Part shown: positions 54,109-63,597 of the stretch, one piece after another
How the letters are laid out: each line of letters begins with the position of its first letter
Numbering within the stretch: position 1 is the first letter of the stretch
NCBI RefSeq assembly: GCF_001625325.1
Contig: NZ_JRQQ01000009.1
Location: 142,918-206,917, forward strand
DNA: 64,000 nt
Direction: 5' to 3'
Source: Croceicoccus estronivorus
GTDB lineage: Bacteria; Pseudomonadota; Alphaproteobacteria; Sphingomonadales; Sphingomonadaceae
Notes under the pieces: model-generated
What the model was told of the DNA's origin: nothing
Seen by the model: only the letters and a program-made list of their open reading frames with translations
The model's database searches: none
Made by a program: the position numbers and the translations under genes

Positions 54109-54258
54109 ATGAGCAGCCTCATTTTTCGCAGCAGCCGGCCCGATACATGGACTATGCCGCGCCCTTACAGCGATCCCAGTCTGCGCTATCGGAAGCATGG
54201 CCCGGTGCAGCCGATGACCTCCCCGACTTTCTGGGAGCGGCTGCTGGGGCTCCGCTGA
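54109..54258 (+). CDS. Small 49-residue ORF between tRNA-Trp and secE
   Basis: GAGGAG lies six bases before ATG 54109. The peptide is MSSLIFRSSRPDTWTMPRPY followed by SDPSLRYRKHGPVQPMT and SPTFWERLLGLR. It is basic, with three Trp/Phe residues and no membrane span or signal. ATG 54103 is in frame but has no spacing from the ribosome site. I do not recognise a family. Codon use looks like its neighbours, and the ribosome site is strong, so it is likely translated. Confidence 0.65.
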   Translation: MSSLIFRSSRPDTWTMPRPYSDPSLRYRKHGPVQPMTSPTFWERLLGLR

Positions 54259-54492
54259 CTCGATTTGCGCCGGCCACGTTTTCGCCCTGAGCATGGCATG
54301 GGTTCGTGACAGCTAGTTCCAAAACGCGCACCCATGCCTTGCCATAGCCTTGCATATCCAGCTTCACGCGGCTAAGTGCGCTGCTGTCTTCCGACATCGG
54401 AGCCAATTTGCCCCTCCCGGACATTAGCCGGGGCGGCGATGGCCCCTAGGCGGAAGGCATGGGTTTTTGAACGGATAAGAGTCGTACGTCTG

Positions 54493-54687
54493 ATGGCCAA
54501 GACCAGCCCCGGTGAATTCATCCGCCAGGTTCGCGCCGAAGCCTCCAAGGTGGTGTGGCCGACGCGGGAAGAAACAGTCAGGACCTCGATTTTCGTGGGT
54601 ATCCTTATGCTGATTCTGTCGCTGTTCTTCCTCGGCATCGACTCCCTGTTTAGCGCCGTGGTGCGTTGGCTGCTTTCGCTTGCCTGA
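54493..54687 (+). CDS. secE: Preprotein translocase subunit SecE
   Basis: A 64-residue single-span SecE of the short form. FIRQVRAEASKVVWPTREE is the conserved amphipathic helix and IFVGILMLILSLFFLGIDSLF the span. It stabilises SecY in the protein-export channel. ATG 54493 has only a weak ribosome site. The 234-base region before it (54259-54492) holds no other gene I can support. Confidence 0.95.
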   Translation: MAKTSPGEFIRQVRAEASKVVWPTREETVRTSIFVGILMLILSLFFLGIDSLFSAVVRWLLSLA

Positions 54688-54724
54688 CGCAACGGCATAA
54701 CACTGGATACGGATTTACAGGACT

Positions 54725-55264
54725 ATGGCGGCTCGCTGGTACATCATCCACGCCTATTCCGGCTTCGAGAACAAGGTGCGCGATTCGATCCTTACGGAGG
54801 CTGAGCGTCTGGGCCTGTCCGAAGCGGTCGAAGAGGTCGAAGTGCCGACCGAAACCGTCACCGAGGTGAAGCGCGGCAAGAAAGTCCAGGTCGAACGCAA
54901 GTTCATGCCTGGTTACGTTCTGGCGAAGCTGAAGATGACCGACGATGTCTATCATCTGGTCAAGAATACGCCGAAGGTGACGGGGTTCCTCGGTGCCGGT
55001 GGCAAGCCGCAGGCCATTTCCGAGAAGGAAGCCGCGCGCTATTTCGGCGCTGCCGAGGAAGCCGCAGCGCAGCCCAAGCGCCAGGTCCACGTCGATTACG
55101 AGATCGGCGATTCGGTCAAAGTGCTCGATGGGCCGTTCGCCAGCTTCAACGGCGTGGTGGAAGAACTCGATTTCGACAAATCGAAGGTCAAGGTTTCGGT
55201 CTCGATCTTTGGCCGTGCAACGCCGGTCGAACTGGACTTCGAACAGGTCGAACTCGTCAAGTAA
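54725..55264 (+). CDS. nusG: Transcription termination/antitermination factor NusG
   Basis: A 179-residue NusG. The N-terminal NGN domain opens ARWYIIHAYSGFENKVRDSI and the C-terminal KOW domain has IGDSVKVLDGPFASFNGVVEEL. It binds RNA polymerase and links it to ribosomes or Rho. It follows secE by 37 bases, the usual order. Confidence 0.98.
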   Translation: MAARWYIIHAYSGFENKVRDSILTEAERLGLSEAVEEVEVPTETVTEVKRGKKVQVERKFMPGYVLAKLKMTDDVYHLVKNTPKVTGFLGAGGKPQAISEKEAARYFGAAEEAAAQPKRQVHVDYEIGDSVKVLDGPFASFNGVVEELDFDKSKVKVSVSIFGRATPVELDFEQVELVK

Positions 55265-55480
55265 CGATTCTTGGGCCATCTCGGCCGCGACCGGCGCGGT
55301 TGCTGTCGAGCAAGGCCGTCGTAGTCTCACCTTCAAAGTTGCTTTTGCGCGCACCTTCGACTAGGGGCGCCGCTTCCCGAAAGGGAACCCATGCGGAAGG
55401 ATGGCTTCGGCTGTCTGCCTGACCGCTTAACATGAGGGTACCGCGAAGCGGCATCCGACAGTGTGAAAAGGAGTGGCCAG
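55265..55480 (+). promoter_or_regulatory. Leader region of rplK (L1-operon leader candidate)
   Basis: A 216-base untranslated stretch. It contains the GAAA-tetraloop hairpin TTCCCGAAAGGGAA (55374-55387) and GC-rich paired segments. L1 represses its own operon by binding the rplK leader in other bacteria; the hairpin is a candidate site. AAAGGAG precedes rplK. Confidence 0.4.
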
Positions 55481-55912
55481 ATGGCCAAGAAGATCCAAGG
55501 TTATATCAAACTGCAGGTGCCTGCGGGCGCTGCGAATCCTTCACCGCCGATCGGCCCTGCACTGGGTCAGCGCGGCGTGAACATCATGGAATTCTGCAAG
55601 GCGTTCAACGCCGCGACGCAGGACATGGAAAAGAGCATGCCGATCCCGACCATTATCACGGTCTATGCGGATCGCAGCTTCACGTTCATCACGAAGACTC
55701 CGCCTGCTTCCTTCCTCATCAAGAAGGCTGCCGGCCTCAAGTCTGGTTCCAAGGAGCCGGGCAAGGTTTCGGCCGGACAGATTGCGCGCTCCAAGCTCGC
55801 TGAAATCGCCGAAATGAAGATGAAGGACCTCAACGCCAACGATATCGAGGCTGCGACCAAGATCATCGAAGGCTCGGCCCGTGCGATGGGCCTCGAAGTG
55901 GTGGAGGGCTAA
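55481..55912 (+). CDS. rplK: 50S ribosomal protein L11
   Basis: A 143-residue L11 with [41 protein letters not shown] and [18 protein letters not shown]. It binds the GTPase-associated region of 23S rRNA. AAAGGAG lies upstream of ATG 55481. The rplA start is three bases after its stop. Confidence 0.98.
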   Translation: MAKKIQGYIKLQVPAGAANPSPPIGPALGQRGVNIMEFCKAFNAATQDMEKSMPIPTIITVYADRSFTFITKTPPASFLIKKAAGLKSGSKEPGKVSAGQIARSKLAEIAEMKMKDLNANDIEAATKIIEGSARAMGLEVVEG

Positions 55913-55915
55913 GAC

Positions 55916-56617
55916 ATGGTGAAGCTGACCAAGAAGCAGAAAGTGTTTGCCGAAAAGCTCGGCGACAATCAGGCGCTCCATACGTTTGGCGATGCGCTGA
56001 AGACCCTGCGTGAACTGTCCACTGTCAAGTTCGACGAGACGGTCGAAGTTGCAATGAACCTGGGTGTCGATCCGCGTCACGCCGACCAGATGGTCCGCGG
56101 CATGGTCTCGCTGCCGTCGGGAACGGGTAAAGAAGTCAAGGTTGCAGTGTTCGCCCGTGGCGACAATGCCGACAAGGCGCTGGCCGCCGGTGCCGACAAG
56201 GTTGGTGCCGAAGACCTGATGGAAGACATGCAGGCCGGTAATGTCGATTACGATCGCGTGATCGCGACCCCCGACATGATGGGTGTCGTCGGTCGTCTCG
56301 GCAAGCTGCTCGGTCCGAAAGGCCTGATGCCGAACCCGAAGCTCGGTACGGTAACCTCGAACGTGGAACAGGCCGTGAAGGACGCCAAGAGCGGCCAGAT
56401 CGAATTTCGCGTTGAAAAGCAGGGCATCATTCATGCCGGCATCGGCAAGCTGTCCTTCACTGACGATGCGATCAAGGCGAACTTCGATGCGCTGGTCGAT
56501 GCCATCGTGAAAGCCAAGCCGTCGGGCGCCAAGGGCAAGTATGTTCGCAAGGTTTCGCTTGCGACGACCATGGGCCCGGGCCTGAAGATCGATACGGCTG
56601 ACGTCGCCGGGGCATGA
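55916..56617 (+). CDS. rplA: 50S ribosomal protein L1
   Basis: A 233-residue L1 with the conserved [33 protein letters not shown], the [25 protein letters not shown] segment and [16 protein letters not shown]. It forms the L1 stalk and may repress its own operon. A strong terminator follows, so rplJ and rplL are not cotranscribed here. Confidence 0.98.
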   Translation: MVKLTKKQKVFAEKLGDNQALHTFGDALKTLRELSTVKFDETVEVAMNLGVDPRHADQMVRGMVSLPSGTGKEVKVAVFARGDNADKALAAGADKVGAEDLMEDMQAGNVDYDRVIATPDMMGVVGRLGKLLGPKGLMPNPKLGTVTSNVEQAVKDAKSGQIEFRVEKQGIIHAGIGKLSFTDDAIKANFDALVDAIVKAKPSGAKGKYVRKVSLATTMGPGLKIDTADVAGA

Positions 56618-56655
56618 TTGCTCTCGGTCAGGCGTCCTGCTGACGTCTGGAATTC

Positions 56656-56693
56656 AAAAGGGGCCGGAGGACATCGTTCCTCCGGCCCCTTTT
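56656..56693 (+). terminator. Strong Rho-independent terminator after rplA
   Basis: AAAAGGGGCCGGAGGA pairs perfectly with TCCTCCGGCCCCTTTT (16 pairs) around CATCGT. The A-run and T-run are part of the stem, so it would work in both directions, and it also closes the convergent minus-strand gene. Confidence 0.92.
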
Positions 56694-56705
56694 GCTATAT
56701 GACAG

Positions 56706-57275
56706 CTACCAGCCCGGCGTCAGGTTTGCGCTGGTGTAGCATTCCATCACCAGGCTGATTGGCTGGCCATCGGGCAGCAAGAGGAGAGCGCGCTGGGTCA
56801 GGATGGTGCCATCCGGGCATTCGGGGCCGCTGCGCATGCTCGCAAGTTTGCGGCGCGTAAAATCGAGTGTTGCCACGGCGGTGCCAAACGGTGTGTCGGT
56901 GGTTTCGAGCACGTGGTTCATTTCGCCGGATAGGCGCGACGGCACGAACCAGTTGTGTGCCTCAGACAAAACGGTGTCACCGCAAACGAGCTGGACATGG
57001 CGGTAGCCGAGGGGGGCATCCGATGCGATGTCGAGCAACTCGCGAAGGCCGGCAGGCGGTTCCCTGCTCTCACCATTCGCGGCAATAGCCCGTATCACCG
57101 GGGGCTCGGCCATGTGGTGAATGGAACACCACTGGGTCAAAGCCTCTGTCGCGCTATCATGGGAATCGAGCGTCGCCTCGAATTGGTCGATCGATAGCGG
57201 TTGCGTCGATGTGCAAGCGGCAAGTGACAGGCCCACTGCGACTATTCCCCTGTTGGCCCGTCGGATCGCTTCCAT
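56706..57275 (-). CDS. Putative lipoprotein with chorismate-lyase-like fold
   Basis: A 189-residue protein. The N-terminus is a lipoprotein signal (GIVAVGLSLAACTSTQP). The body has LGYRHVQLVCGDTVLSEAHNWFVPSRLSGEMNHVLETTDTPFGTAVATLDFTRRKL, a pattern that resembles chorismate-pyruvate lyase and UTRA ligand domains (exchange of a polar strand, then a PFG turn and a final RR strand). An exported lipoprotein version of this fold is unusual. The enzymatic residues cannot be confirmed. It is convergent with rplA. Confidence 0.6.
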   Translation of the reverse strand: MEAIRRANRGIVAVGLSLAACTSTQPLSIDQFEATLDSHDSATEALTQWCSIHHMAEPPVIRAIAANGESREPPAGLRELLDIASDAPLGYRHVQLVCGDTVLSEAHNWFVPSRLSGEMNHVLETTDTPFGTAVATLDFTRRKLASMRSGPECPDGTILTQRALLLLPDGQPISLVMECYTSANLTPGW

Positions 57276-57548
57276 GTTCTCATGATACCGGAAACATCGT
57301 GAATGCGCCAAGCGATTTTGCCATCGCGGCGGAAACGCTGCCCGTGCGGCAAAGCGTGCAAAAAAGCCGATGAAAATATCCTATGTTGCTGAAAAACAAC
57401 GATTCATTTCATGAATTAGGATTGGTCGACAATCACTTTGACGGTGGAATCCGCGGCGGCTAGCTCGCGCGCCGGTCGCGAAGAAAGAAAACAAACAACA
57501 AAACAAACCGTTCGCACTTTTCAAACAACAGTTCCTGCAGGGGAATAT

Positions 57549-58103
57549 ATGAAGAAGCTTTCCGTTATCGTTCTTGCCGCAGCCGCGGCATTGCCGGCAG
57601 CAGCCCATGCTCAGGCTTATGTTCAGGTCCAGACCGGACTCGACAGCGTTTCCGTGTCCGGCGAATCCGAAGAAGGCGTCGCCTATGGCGTTGCAGCCGG
57701 TTACGACATCCCCATCGGCGGCAGCATGTTCGTTGGTGTCGAAGGAAGCATCGACGACAGCACGACCAAGGAATGCGTGAGCGACTTGCTCGTCGTGGGT
57801 GATGAAACCTGCGTGAAGACGGGTCGTGATCTCGCCGCAGTCGTGCGTCTCGGCACCAATCTGGGTGAAAGCAGCCAGCTCTATGTTCTGGGTGGCTACA
57901 CCAACGCCCGTATCCGTGCGAGCTACGACGACGGTACGACGAAGATTTCGGATGGCGAAAACGGCGATGGCTTCCGTCTCGGTGCGGGCTTCAAGCAGTC
58001 GTTCGGCCAGAACTTCTTCGGCAAGGTCGAATATCGCTACTCCAATTACGAGAGCGACTTCAGCCGCCATAACGCCCTGGTTGCGGTTGGCGTGAACTTC
58101 TAA
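57549..58103 (+). CDS. Outer-membrane beta-barrel protein
   Basis: A 184-residue porin-family protein. The signal peptide MKKLSVIVLAAAAALPAAAHA is cleaved before QAYVQVQTGLDSV. The body is a small eight-strand barrel with alternating aromatic and glycine residues, ending in Phe (VAVGVNF). Two Cys (KECVSD, ETCVKT) in a loop may form a disulfide. AGGGGAAT precedes ATG 57549. The 273-base region before it holds a short dyad (57402-57416) but no gene I can support. Confidence 0.9.
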   Translation: MKKLSVIVLAAAAALPAAAHAQAYVQVQTGLDSVSVSGESEEGVAYGVAAGYDIPIGGSMFVGVEGSIDDSTTKECVSDLLVVGDETCVKTGRDLAAVVRLGTNLGESSQLYVLGGYTNARIRASYDDGTTKISDGENGDGFRLGAGFKQSFGQNFFGKVEYRYSNYESDFSRHNALVAVGVNF

Positions 58104-58167
58104 GATATGTGTGCAGGGGTGGGCTGGTGCTTGCCCCTGCATATCATCAGGTTTGGCTGAGGGTGCC

Positions 58168-58929
58168 TCAGATACCCCCGGGCGTGAAGTCCCAGCCGGA
58201 TTCACCCAGCCCTTCGCACAGGGTATCGATACAACTTCTTACCTGATCAGGATCCGTTGAGCGGACGACGAAATTCGCTCCGACGCGGCCTTCACGGAAA
58301 AATGGATAACTGCCGATCTGGCAACCTTCGTGGGCCTTTTCCACTTCGCGCAGCAGGACAGCGACTTCGCTTTCAGGCACCCAGCAACCGATGACTTCGG
58401 AAATAAGCGGTGCGCCACCTTCCAGTGAACCGGTCAGCCCATCGAGCATACCGGCAGTGATGTGGGGCACACCCGCCATCATGTAGAGATTGTCGATCTT
58501 GATTCCGGGCGCACCGGAATAGTGGTTCGGGATGAGATCAGCCCCGGCGGGAACCCGCGCCATGCGCAGGCGCCCCTCATTAAGCCCGCCACGGGTTTCA
58601 TAATAACTTTCCAGCATGGCACGGGCTTCGGGGTGGATTACGACCTCCAATCCAAGCGCCGCAGCAACGGCATCGACAGTGATATCGTCGTGTGTGGGGC
58701 CGATGCCGCCAGTAGTGAACAGATAATCGTGCTTGATTCTCAACGCATTCACGGCCGTGGCGATAGCATCCATGTCATCCGCGATCACGCGCACTTCTGC
58801 CAGGCGAATGCCCTGAACCTGCAGCCAAGCCGCGATCTGGGCGATGTTCTTGTCATGCGTGCGGCCGGAAAGAATTTCGTCGCCGATAATGACGGCAGCT
58901 GCCGTCCAGATGCGTTGAGGTTCGTTCAT
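58168..58929 (-). CDS. CinA-type molybdopterin-binding-fold protein
   Basis: A 253-residue protein matching the N-terminal (MoaB/MogA-like) half of CinA: TAAAVIIGDEILSGRTHDKN, YLFTTGGIGPTHDDITVDAVAAALG, and MAGVPHITAGMLDGL. The C-terminal nicotinamide-nucleotide amidase domain of full-length CinA is absent. Such short versions are common in alphaproteobacteria and may be ADP-ribose or NAD-linked hydrolases. ATG 58929 has no strong ribosome site. Confidence 0.87.
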   Translation of the reverse strand: MNEPQRIWTAAAVIIGDEILSGRTHDKNIAQIAAWLQVQGIRLAEVRVIADDMDAIATAVNALRIKHDYLFTTGGIGPTHDDITVDAVAAALGLEVVIHPEARAMLESYYETRGGLNEGRLRMARVPAGADLIPNHYSGAPGIKIDNLYMMAGVPHITAGMLDGLTGSLEGGAPLISEVIGCWVPESEVAVLLREVEKAHEGCQIGSYPFFREGRVGANFVVRSTDPDQVRSCIDTLCEGLGESGWDFTPGGI

Positions 58930-58940
58930 GCCGGAAATCG

Positions 58941-60431
58941 TTAGGCGATTTCTCCCCGCTTCGCCACCACGCTTTCGAACTGTAGCGTACCGTCTTCGAC
59001 CGGGCGGTTGCGATAGTCTCTTCGATCTTCGCGATAGTCCTGATTGAGCCGCCAGGGCAAAGTTTTCGCGCTCTTCGGCATCAGTGGCAAGGCTCGCTGG
59101 ATGTAGCCGGACGAGAACTGATAGACATCGTCTTCTTCCAGCGCATGGTTCGCAGGCAGACAGGGGCGGACGATAGCAGCGCCTTTGGCCGCCATCGTGT
59201 TCAGGACATCGCAGACGTAAGACGCCGTCAGGTCTGCTCTCAAGGTCCACGCGGCATTGAGATAGCCGAACGAGACCGCAAGGTTGGGAACGTTGGAGAA
59301 CATGCAGGAGCGGTAATAGAAATGCTTGCGCCAGTTCACTTTGACGCCGCCCAAAGTCACTTTCACTTGCCCGGCCATCGACAGGCGCAGGCCGGTAGCT
59401 GTGACGATGATATCCGCATCGAGATGGCGACCCGATTGGAGGGCAATGCCGGTTTGGTCAAAGTGAGCGATTGTGTCGGTCACGATGGATACCTTGCCTG
59501 CCTTGATCGCCGCGAACAGATCGCCATCAGGAACAAGGCACAGGCGCTGTTCCCACGGCCCATAGGGGGGCAGCCAGTCACGTTCGTTGTATAGTGGCCC
59601 CAAGGCCTTCCTTAACGCGCGGCTGAGATAGGCGCCGATCCGGGCCGGATATCGTCGTGAAGTCCTGAAGACAAAGCTCTGCAGCCGGACATTCTTTGCC
59701 CGATTGATCCGGTAGGCCAGACGTTTCGGCAAGATGGCCTGCAGCAACCGGGCAATCCGATCGCGGCGTGGCTGCGCTCCCATCCAGGTGGGTGTACGCT
59801 GAAGCATGGTCACATGCGCCGCTTTTTCGGCCATAGCCGGAACAAGCGTAACCGCCGTTGCGCCGGACCCGATCACGACTACTTTCTTGCCGGTGTAATC
59901 GAGCTCCTCCGGCCAGAATTGAGGATGGACGATTGAGCCGCCGAAAGTCTCCTGCCCTGCGAACACGGGGGCATGCGGCGCATCGAAGTCATAGTATCCG
60001 GACGCCAGATAAAGGAAACGGGCGGTCGTGTGGCGCACGCCCTCCGGACCGTCGAGGACCACCTGCCAGAGCCCCGCAGATTTCTGAAAATCGGCTGAAA
60101 GAACCCGCGTGTCGAACTGGATATGCCGGCGGATATCCCGATCGTCGGCGACCCGGTCAAGGTAGCTGAGGATCTTGTCACCGCTCGCGATTGCGTCGGG
60201 GTCGGTCCACGGCTCGAAGCCGAAGCCCAGCGTGTACATGTCGCTGTCCGAACGCACGCCGGGATAGCGGAAAAGATCCCATGTGCCGCCGAGCCGGCTG
60301 CGGCGCTCTATGATCGTGTAGCTTTGCTCCGGGCTCTTCATGCCCATGTGGGCGGCCATCGAAATGCCGGAAATCCCGGCACCGACTATCAAGACATCGA
60401 AATCGGGGAGGGTGGTTTGTCCCTGAAGCAT
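58941..60431 (-). CDS. Baeyer-Villiger-type flavin monooxygenase
   Basis: A 496-residue FAD- and NADPH-dependent monooxygenase. The first Rossmann motif is VLIVGAGISGISMA. The long Baeyer-Villiger fingerprint GGxWxxxxYPGxxxD appears as GGTWDLFRYPGVRSD, and the FxGxxxHxxxWP motif as FGGSIVHPQFWP, then VVVIGSGATAV. It would insert oxygen into ketones or oxidise heteroatoms. ATG 60431 is chosen; the frame extends to 60500. It follows the CinA-type gene by 11 bases on the same strand. Confidence 0.9.
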   Translation of the reverse strand: MLQGQTTLPDFDVLIVGAGISGISMAAHMGMKSPEQSYTIIERRSRLGGTWDLFRYPGVRSDSDMYTLGFGFEPWTDPDAIASGDKILSYLDRVADDRDIRRHIQFDTRVLSADFQKSAGLWQVVLDGPEGVRHTTARFLYLASGYYDFDAPHAPVFAGQETFGGSIVHPQFWPEELDYTGKKVVVIGSGATAVTLVPAMAEKAAHVTMLQRTPTWMGAQPRRDRIARLLQAILPKRLAYRINRAKNVRLQSFVFRTSRRYPARIGAYLSRALRKALGPLYNERDWLPPYGPWEQRLCLVPDGDLFAAIKAGKVSIVTDTIAHFDQTGIALQSGRHLDADIIVTATGLRLSMAGQVKVTLGGVKVNWRKHFYYRSCMFSNVPNLAVSFGYLNAAWTLRADLTASYVCDVLNTMAAKGAAIVRPCLPANHALEEDDVYQFSSGYIQRALPLMPKSAKTLPWRLNQDYREDRRDYRNRPVEDGTLQFESVVAKRGEIA

Positions 60432-60596
60432 GCGGTGTGCGCTAGGCCGATTTCGCCCATGGGCCAAGAGCGCAGGCGATTTCGCCCGGGCTGGCGGCAA
60501 AGCACCTGGGCCGTGACTGACGGCTTGGGGCAGACCTTGAGCCAGGAGTGTTCCTGCGACGCATTCGACAGGGGAGACCGTGCCCGAAGGAGCGCT

Positions 60597-61451
60597 TCAG
60601 GTTTTGAAGACGATGGTCTTGTTGCCGTTCATCAGCACCCGGTCTTCCAGATGATACAGGACTGCGGCGGCGAGCACGCGGCGTTCGATATCGCGGCCCT
60701 TGCGCACCAGGTCTTCGGGCGTATCGGCGTGACTGATCGCTTCCACGTCCTGGTGAATGATGGGGCCTTCGTCGAGATCTTCAGTCACGTAGTGGGCGGT
60801 CGCCCCGATCATCTTGACCCCGCGGGCATGGGCCTGGTGATAGGGCTTGGCGCCTTTGAAACCGGGCAGGAAACTGTGGTGGATGTTGATGCAGCGCCCC
60901 GACAGGAAAGCGGCCATGTCATTGGAAAGAATCTGCATATAGCGGGCGAGCACGACCAGCTCCGCGCCGGTTCCCTCGACAATGGCTTTTACCTGGGCTT
61001 CCTGTTCCGCCTTCGTGTCTTTCGTAATCGGCAGATAGTGGAAGGGGATGTCCCGCATCATCGGCACGTTCAAGGCTTCGCGTGGATGGTTGCAGACGAT
61101 ACCGACAATATCCATCGGCAGTTCGCCGATCCGATAACGATACAGGAGGTCGACCAGACAGTGATCGAACTTGCTGACCATCAGCACGACCTTGCGCGCG
61201 ATTCCCGTTTGGCGCAGCGTCCATTCCATGCCGAACCGTTCCGTTACCGGCGCGAATTCCTGTCGCACTGCTGAAAGGGGGCGGTCGGGGCAATGGAACA
61301 CGATCCGCATGAAGAACATGCCGCTGTCGGGCGCATTGAACTGCTGGGCTTCAAGGATATTGGCGCCGATTTCGGCAAGCCGGGTGGTCACTGCGGCAAC
61401 CAGGCCAACCCGGTCCTTGCACGACAGTGTCATCACATAGGCTTGCTGCAT
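60597..61451 (-). CDS. purU: Formyltetrahydrofolate deformylase
   Basis: A 284-residue PurU with an N-terminal ACT domain ([28 protein letters not shown]) and a formyl-transferase-like domain with [24 protein letters not shown], and [20 protein letters not shown]. It releases formate and THF from 10-formyl-THF and balances one-carbon pools. Its presence fits with the glycine cleavage operon in the same window, though they are 19 kb apart. Confidence 0.95.
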   Translation of the reverse strand: MQQAYVMTLSCKDRVGLVAAVTTRLAEIGANILEAQQFNAPDSGMFFMRIVFHCPDRPLSAVRQEFAPVTERFGMEWTLRQTGIARKVVLMVSKFDHCLVDLLYRYRIGELPMDIVGIVCNHPREALNVPMMRDIPFHYLPITKDTKAEQEAQVKAIVEGTGAELVVLARYMQILSNDMAAFLSGRCINIHHSFLPGFKGAKPYHQAHARGVKMIGATAHYVTEDLDEGPIIHQDVEAISHADTPEDLVRKGRDIERRVLAAAVLYHLEDRVLMNGNKTIVFKT

Positions 61452-61713
61452 TGTTCGTCTCTCCCGATCCGGCGGAGCAAAGCTGGCCGCTTAGCGTGTG
61501 AGCCCGGCGAAGTCGTTAGCGCATTTTGATAAAATGAACATTTTCAGCCGGAAGAGCAGGGATGGTTTCCTAAGTGCATAGGTTTCGCAAGGTATTCTTG
61601 CTCTGGCCATGGACCGCGCCATCCCACTAGTGTCAAGCACGGCTGCATGCTGGACGCCGGGTGAGACGGGATCTGGCAGGACGATGGCGAAAGGATTGAA
61701 TCAGGAGATGACA

Positions 61714-62700
61714 ATGAAGCGAAAATTGGCAGGTAAAGACGTCCATCCCATCGGCCTGGGCTGCATGAACCTGTGCTGGGCCTATGGTGAGCCGCCGTCG
61801 CGGGAGGATGCCGTGAGCCTGCTCCGCCAGGCGCTCGATCTGGGTTACGATCATTTCGATACGGCCAATATCTATGGGCTGGGCAAGAGTGAGGAACTGA
61901 TTGCCGAAGCGCTCAAGGGGCGCCGGCAGGAATTCTTCCTTGCCTCAAAGACAGGTATCGTCACTGACGGCGGGGTCAGGGGTGTCGACTGTAAACCGGA
62001 ATCGATTTCCGCATCGATCGATGCCAGTCTGGGCCGACTTGAAACCGATCATATCGACTTGCTCTACCTTCACCGGTTCGATCCCAAAGTGCCGGTTGCG
62101 GATTCCGTCGGGGCTCTTGTGCGGGCGATGGAGGCGGGAAAGATCGGTGCCTATGGCGTGTCGGAATGGAGCGCCGCGCATATTCGTGAAGCGCATGCAG
62201 TGCATCCCATGGCCGCCGTGCAGACGGAATATTCGTTGTGGACCCGCAATGTCGAACTGGGCGTGCTGGAGACCACACATGAACTGGGCATCGCCTTTGT
62301 CGCCTTTTCTCCGGTTGGCCGTGGGGCGTTGTGCGGTGAGCTTGTCGATCCCGCACGATTACCGGAGCATGATTTTCGCCGGACCATGCCGCGTTTCATG
62401 AACGGGCATTGGGCGAAAAACCATCAATTGATCGAACAGTTGGTTGGCTTGGCGGGAGACTCGGGAATGACCGCTGCGCAACTCGCCCTGGCCTGGGTGC
62501 TTTCGCGAGGCGACCATATTCACGTGATCCCTGGCACCGCCAATCTCCAGCATCTGGATGACAATTTCCATGCGACGACCAAGCCCGTCGGGCAAGATGT
62601 GCTGGATCGCGCGGATCGGCTGATCAACCAGCAAACGGTTTCAGGCCATCGCTATCCCGATGCGATGCGATTGCTGGCCGATACCGAAGAATATGCCTGA
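61714..62700 (+). CDS. Aldo/keto reductase
   Basis: A 328-residue AKR with the catalytic tetrad visible: Asp and Tyr in FDTANIYGLGKSEELI, Lys in LASKTGIV, and His in LYLHRFDP. CAGGAG lies seven bases before ATG 61714 and one before ATG 61708. It would reduce aldehydes or ketones with NADPH. No operon partner on the same strand. The 262-base gap before it (61452-61713) shows no other gene. Confidence 0.92.
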   Translation: MKRKLAGKDVHPIGLGCMNLCWAYGEPPSREDAVSLLRQALDLGYDHFDTANIYGLGKSEELIAEALKGRRQEFFLASKTGIVTDGGVRGVDCKPESISASIDASLGRLETDHIDLLYLHRFDPKVPVADSVGALVRAMEAGKIGAYGVSEWSAAHIREAHAVHPMAAVQTEYSLWTRNVELGVLETTHELGIAFVAFSPVGRGALCGELVDPARLPEHDFRRTMPRFMNGHWAKNHQLIEQLVGLAGDSGMTAAQLALAWVLSRGDHIHVIPGTANLQHLDDNFHATTKPVGQDVLDRADRLINQQTVSGHRYPDAMRLLADTEEYA

Positions 62701-62718
62701 GGGCCGGGCTGGAGCCGG

Positions 62719-63597
62719 TCAGAGCGCATTGTCGAAAATCGCCAGCATCCGGCTCCAGGCCTTTTCTGCCGCCGCCTTGTCATAGCTGGGCGCATCGACT
62801 GTGCACCAACCATGGTCGGCCGGATAGACTTCGACTTCAGCCGGGCGCCCGGCATCTGCGGCTGCCTTGCGCAATATGTCCTTGTCATCGGGTGCGCGTG
62901 CGTCATCGTTCTGGGCGATTGCGAACAGGAAGGCGGCTTGCGAATCCTTGAGCAGGCGATGGGGGCTGTCAGGTTCATCTGTCACCAGCATCGCGCCATG
63001 GAATGAACAGGCTGCTCCGACCTTGTCCGGCGCCGCGGCCGCTGTACGAACGGTGAAGGCGCCTCCCATGCAATAGCCGCATGTTCCGAGCTTTTTTGTC
63101 TTGGTCACGGCATCCTGCCCGTCGAGCCAGCTAGCGAAGGCGCTCGCATCGCGGGCGGTTGCCGCGCCGTCGATCTGCGCCATCATGGGTTTCAGGCGGG
63201 CTTGTGACTTTTCGGAAAACCAGTCGGACAGGGTATTGAGAATCGGGGCCGTTGCACTGCGGTAGTATTGATTGACAACCAGCACTGCGTAGCCTGCCGC
63301 GGCGAGCCTGCGGGCCATTATTTCATAGGCATTGCGCAGGCCTGCGACATCCGGCCACATGATGATCCCCGGATGCGAACCGACACGGGGATGCACGAAG
63401 AAGGCGTCGGCGGTTCCGTCTTCGGTTGGAATGGCGACATTCGCCTCGGTAAGGGTGGGCTCAGCACTTGCTTCGCCACCACTAGGCGCACATGCGGCAA
63501 GGGCCGCCGCCGTTCCCATTGCTGCAAATTTCCGTCTGGTTAAGCCGCGCTTCTTCAGAATCGCGCGCATCTCTGCTGTGGTATGTTTGTCACACAT
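62719..63597 (-). CDS. Tat-exported dienelactone hydrolase-family protein
   Basis: A 292-residue hydrolase. The N-terminus carries a Tat motif and lipobox (GLTRRKFAAMGTAAALAACAPSGG). The mature domain has the Cys nucleophile in GTCGYCMGGAF, an Asp near NDDARAPDDKD, and the His in VYPADHGWC, as in dienelactone hydrolase. So it is probably a lipoprotein hydrolase acting outside the cytoplasm. ATG 63597 is preceded by CAGGG. It ends 18 bases after the convergent AKR stop. Confidence 0.9.
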   Translation of the reverse strand: MCDKHTTAEMRAILKKRGLTRRKFAAMGTAAALAACAPSGGEASAEPTLTEANVAIPTEDGTADAFFVHPRVGSHPGIIMWPDVAGLRNAYEIMARRLAAAGYAVLVVNQYYRSATAPILNTLSDWFSEKSQARLKPMMAQIDGAATARDASAFASWLDGQDAVTKTKKLGTCGYCMGGAFTVRTAAAAPDKVGAACSFHGAMLVTDEPDSPHRLLKDSQAAFLFAIAQNDDARAPDDKDILRKAAADAGRPAEVEVYPADHGWCTVDAPSYDKAAAEKAWSRMLAIFDNAL

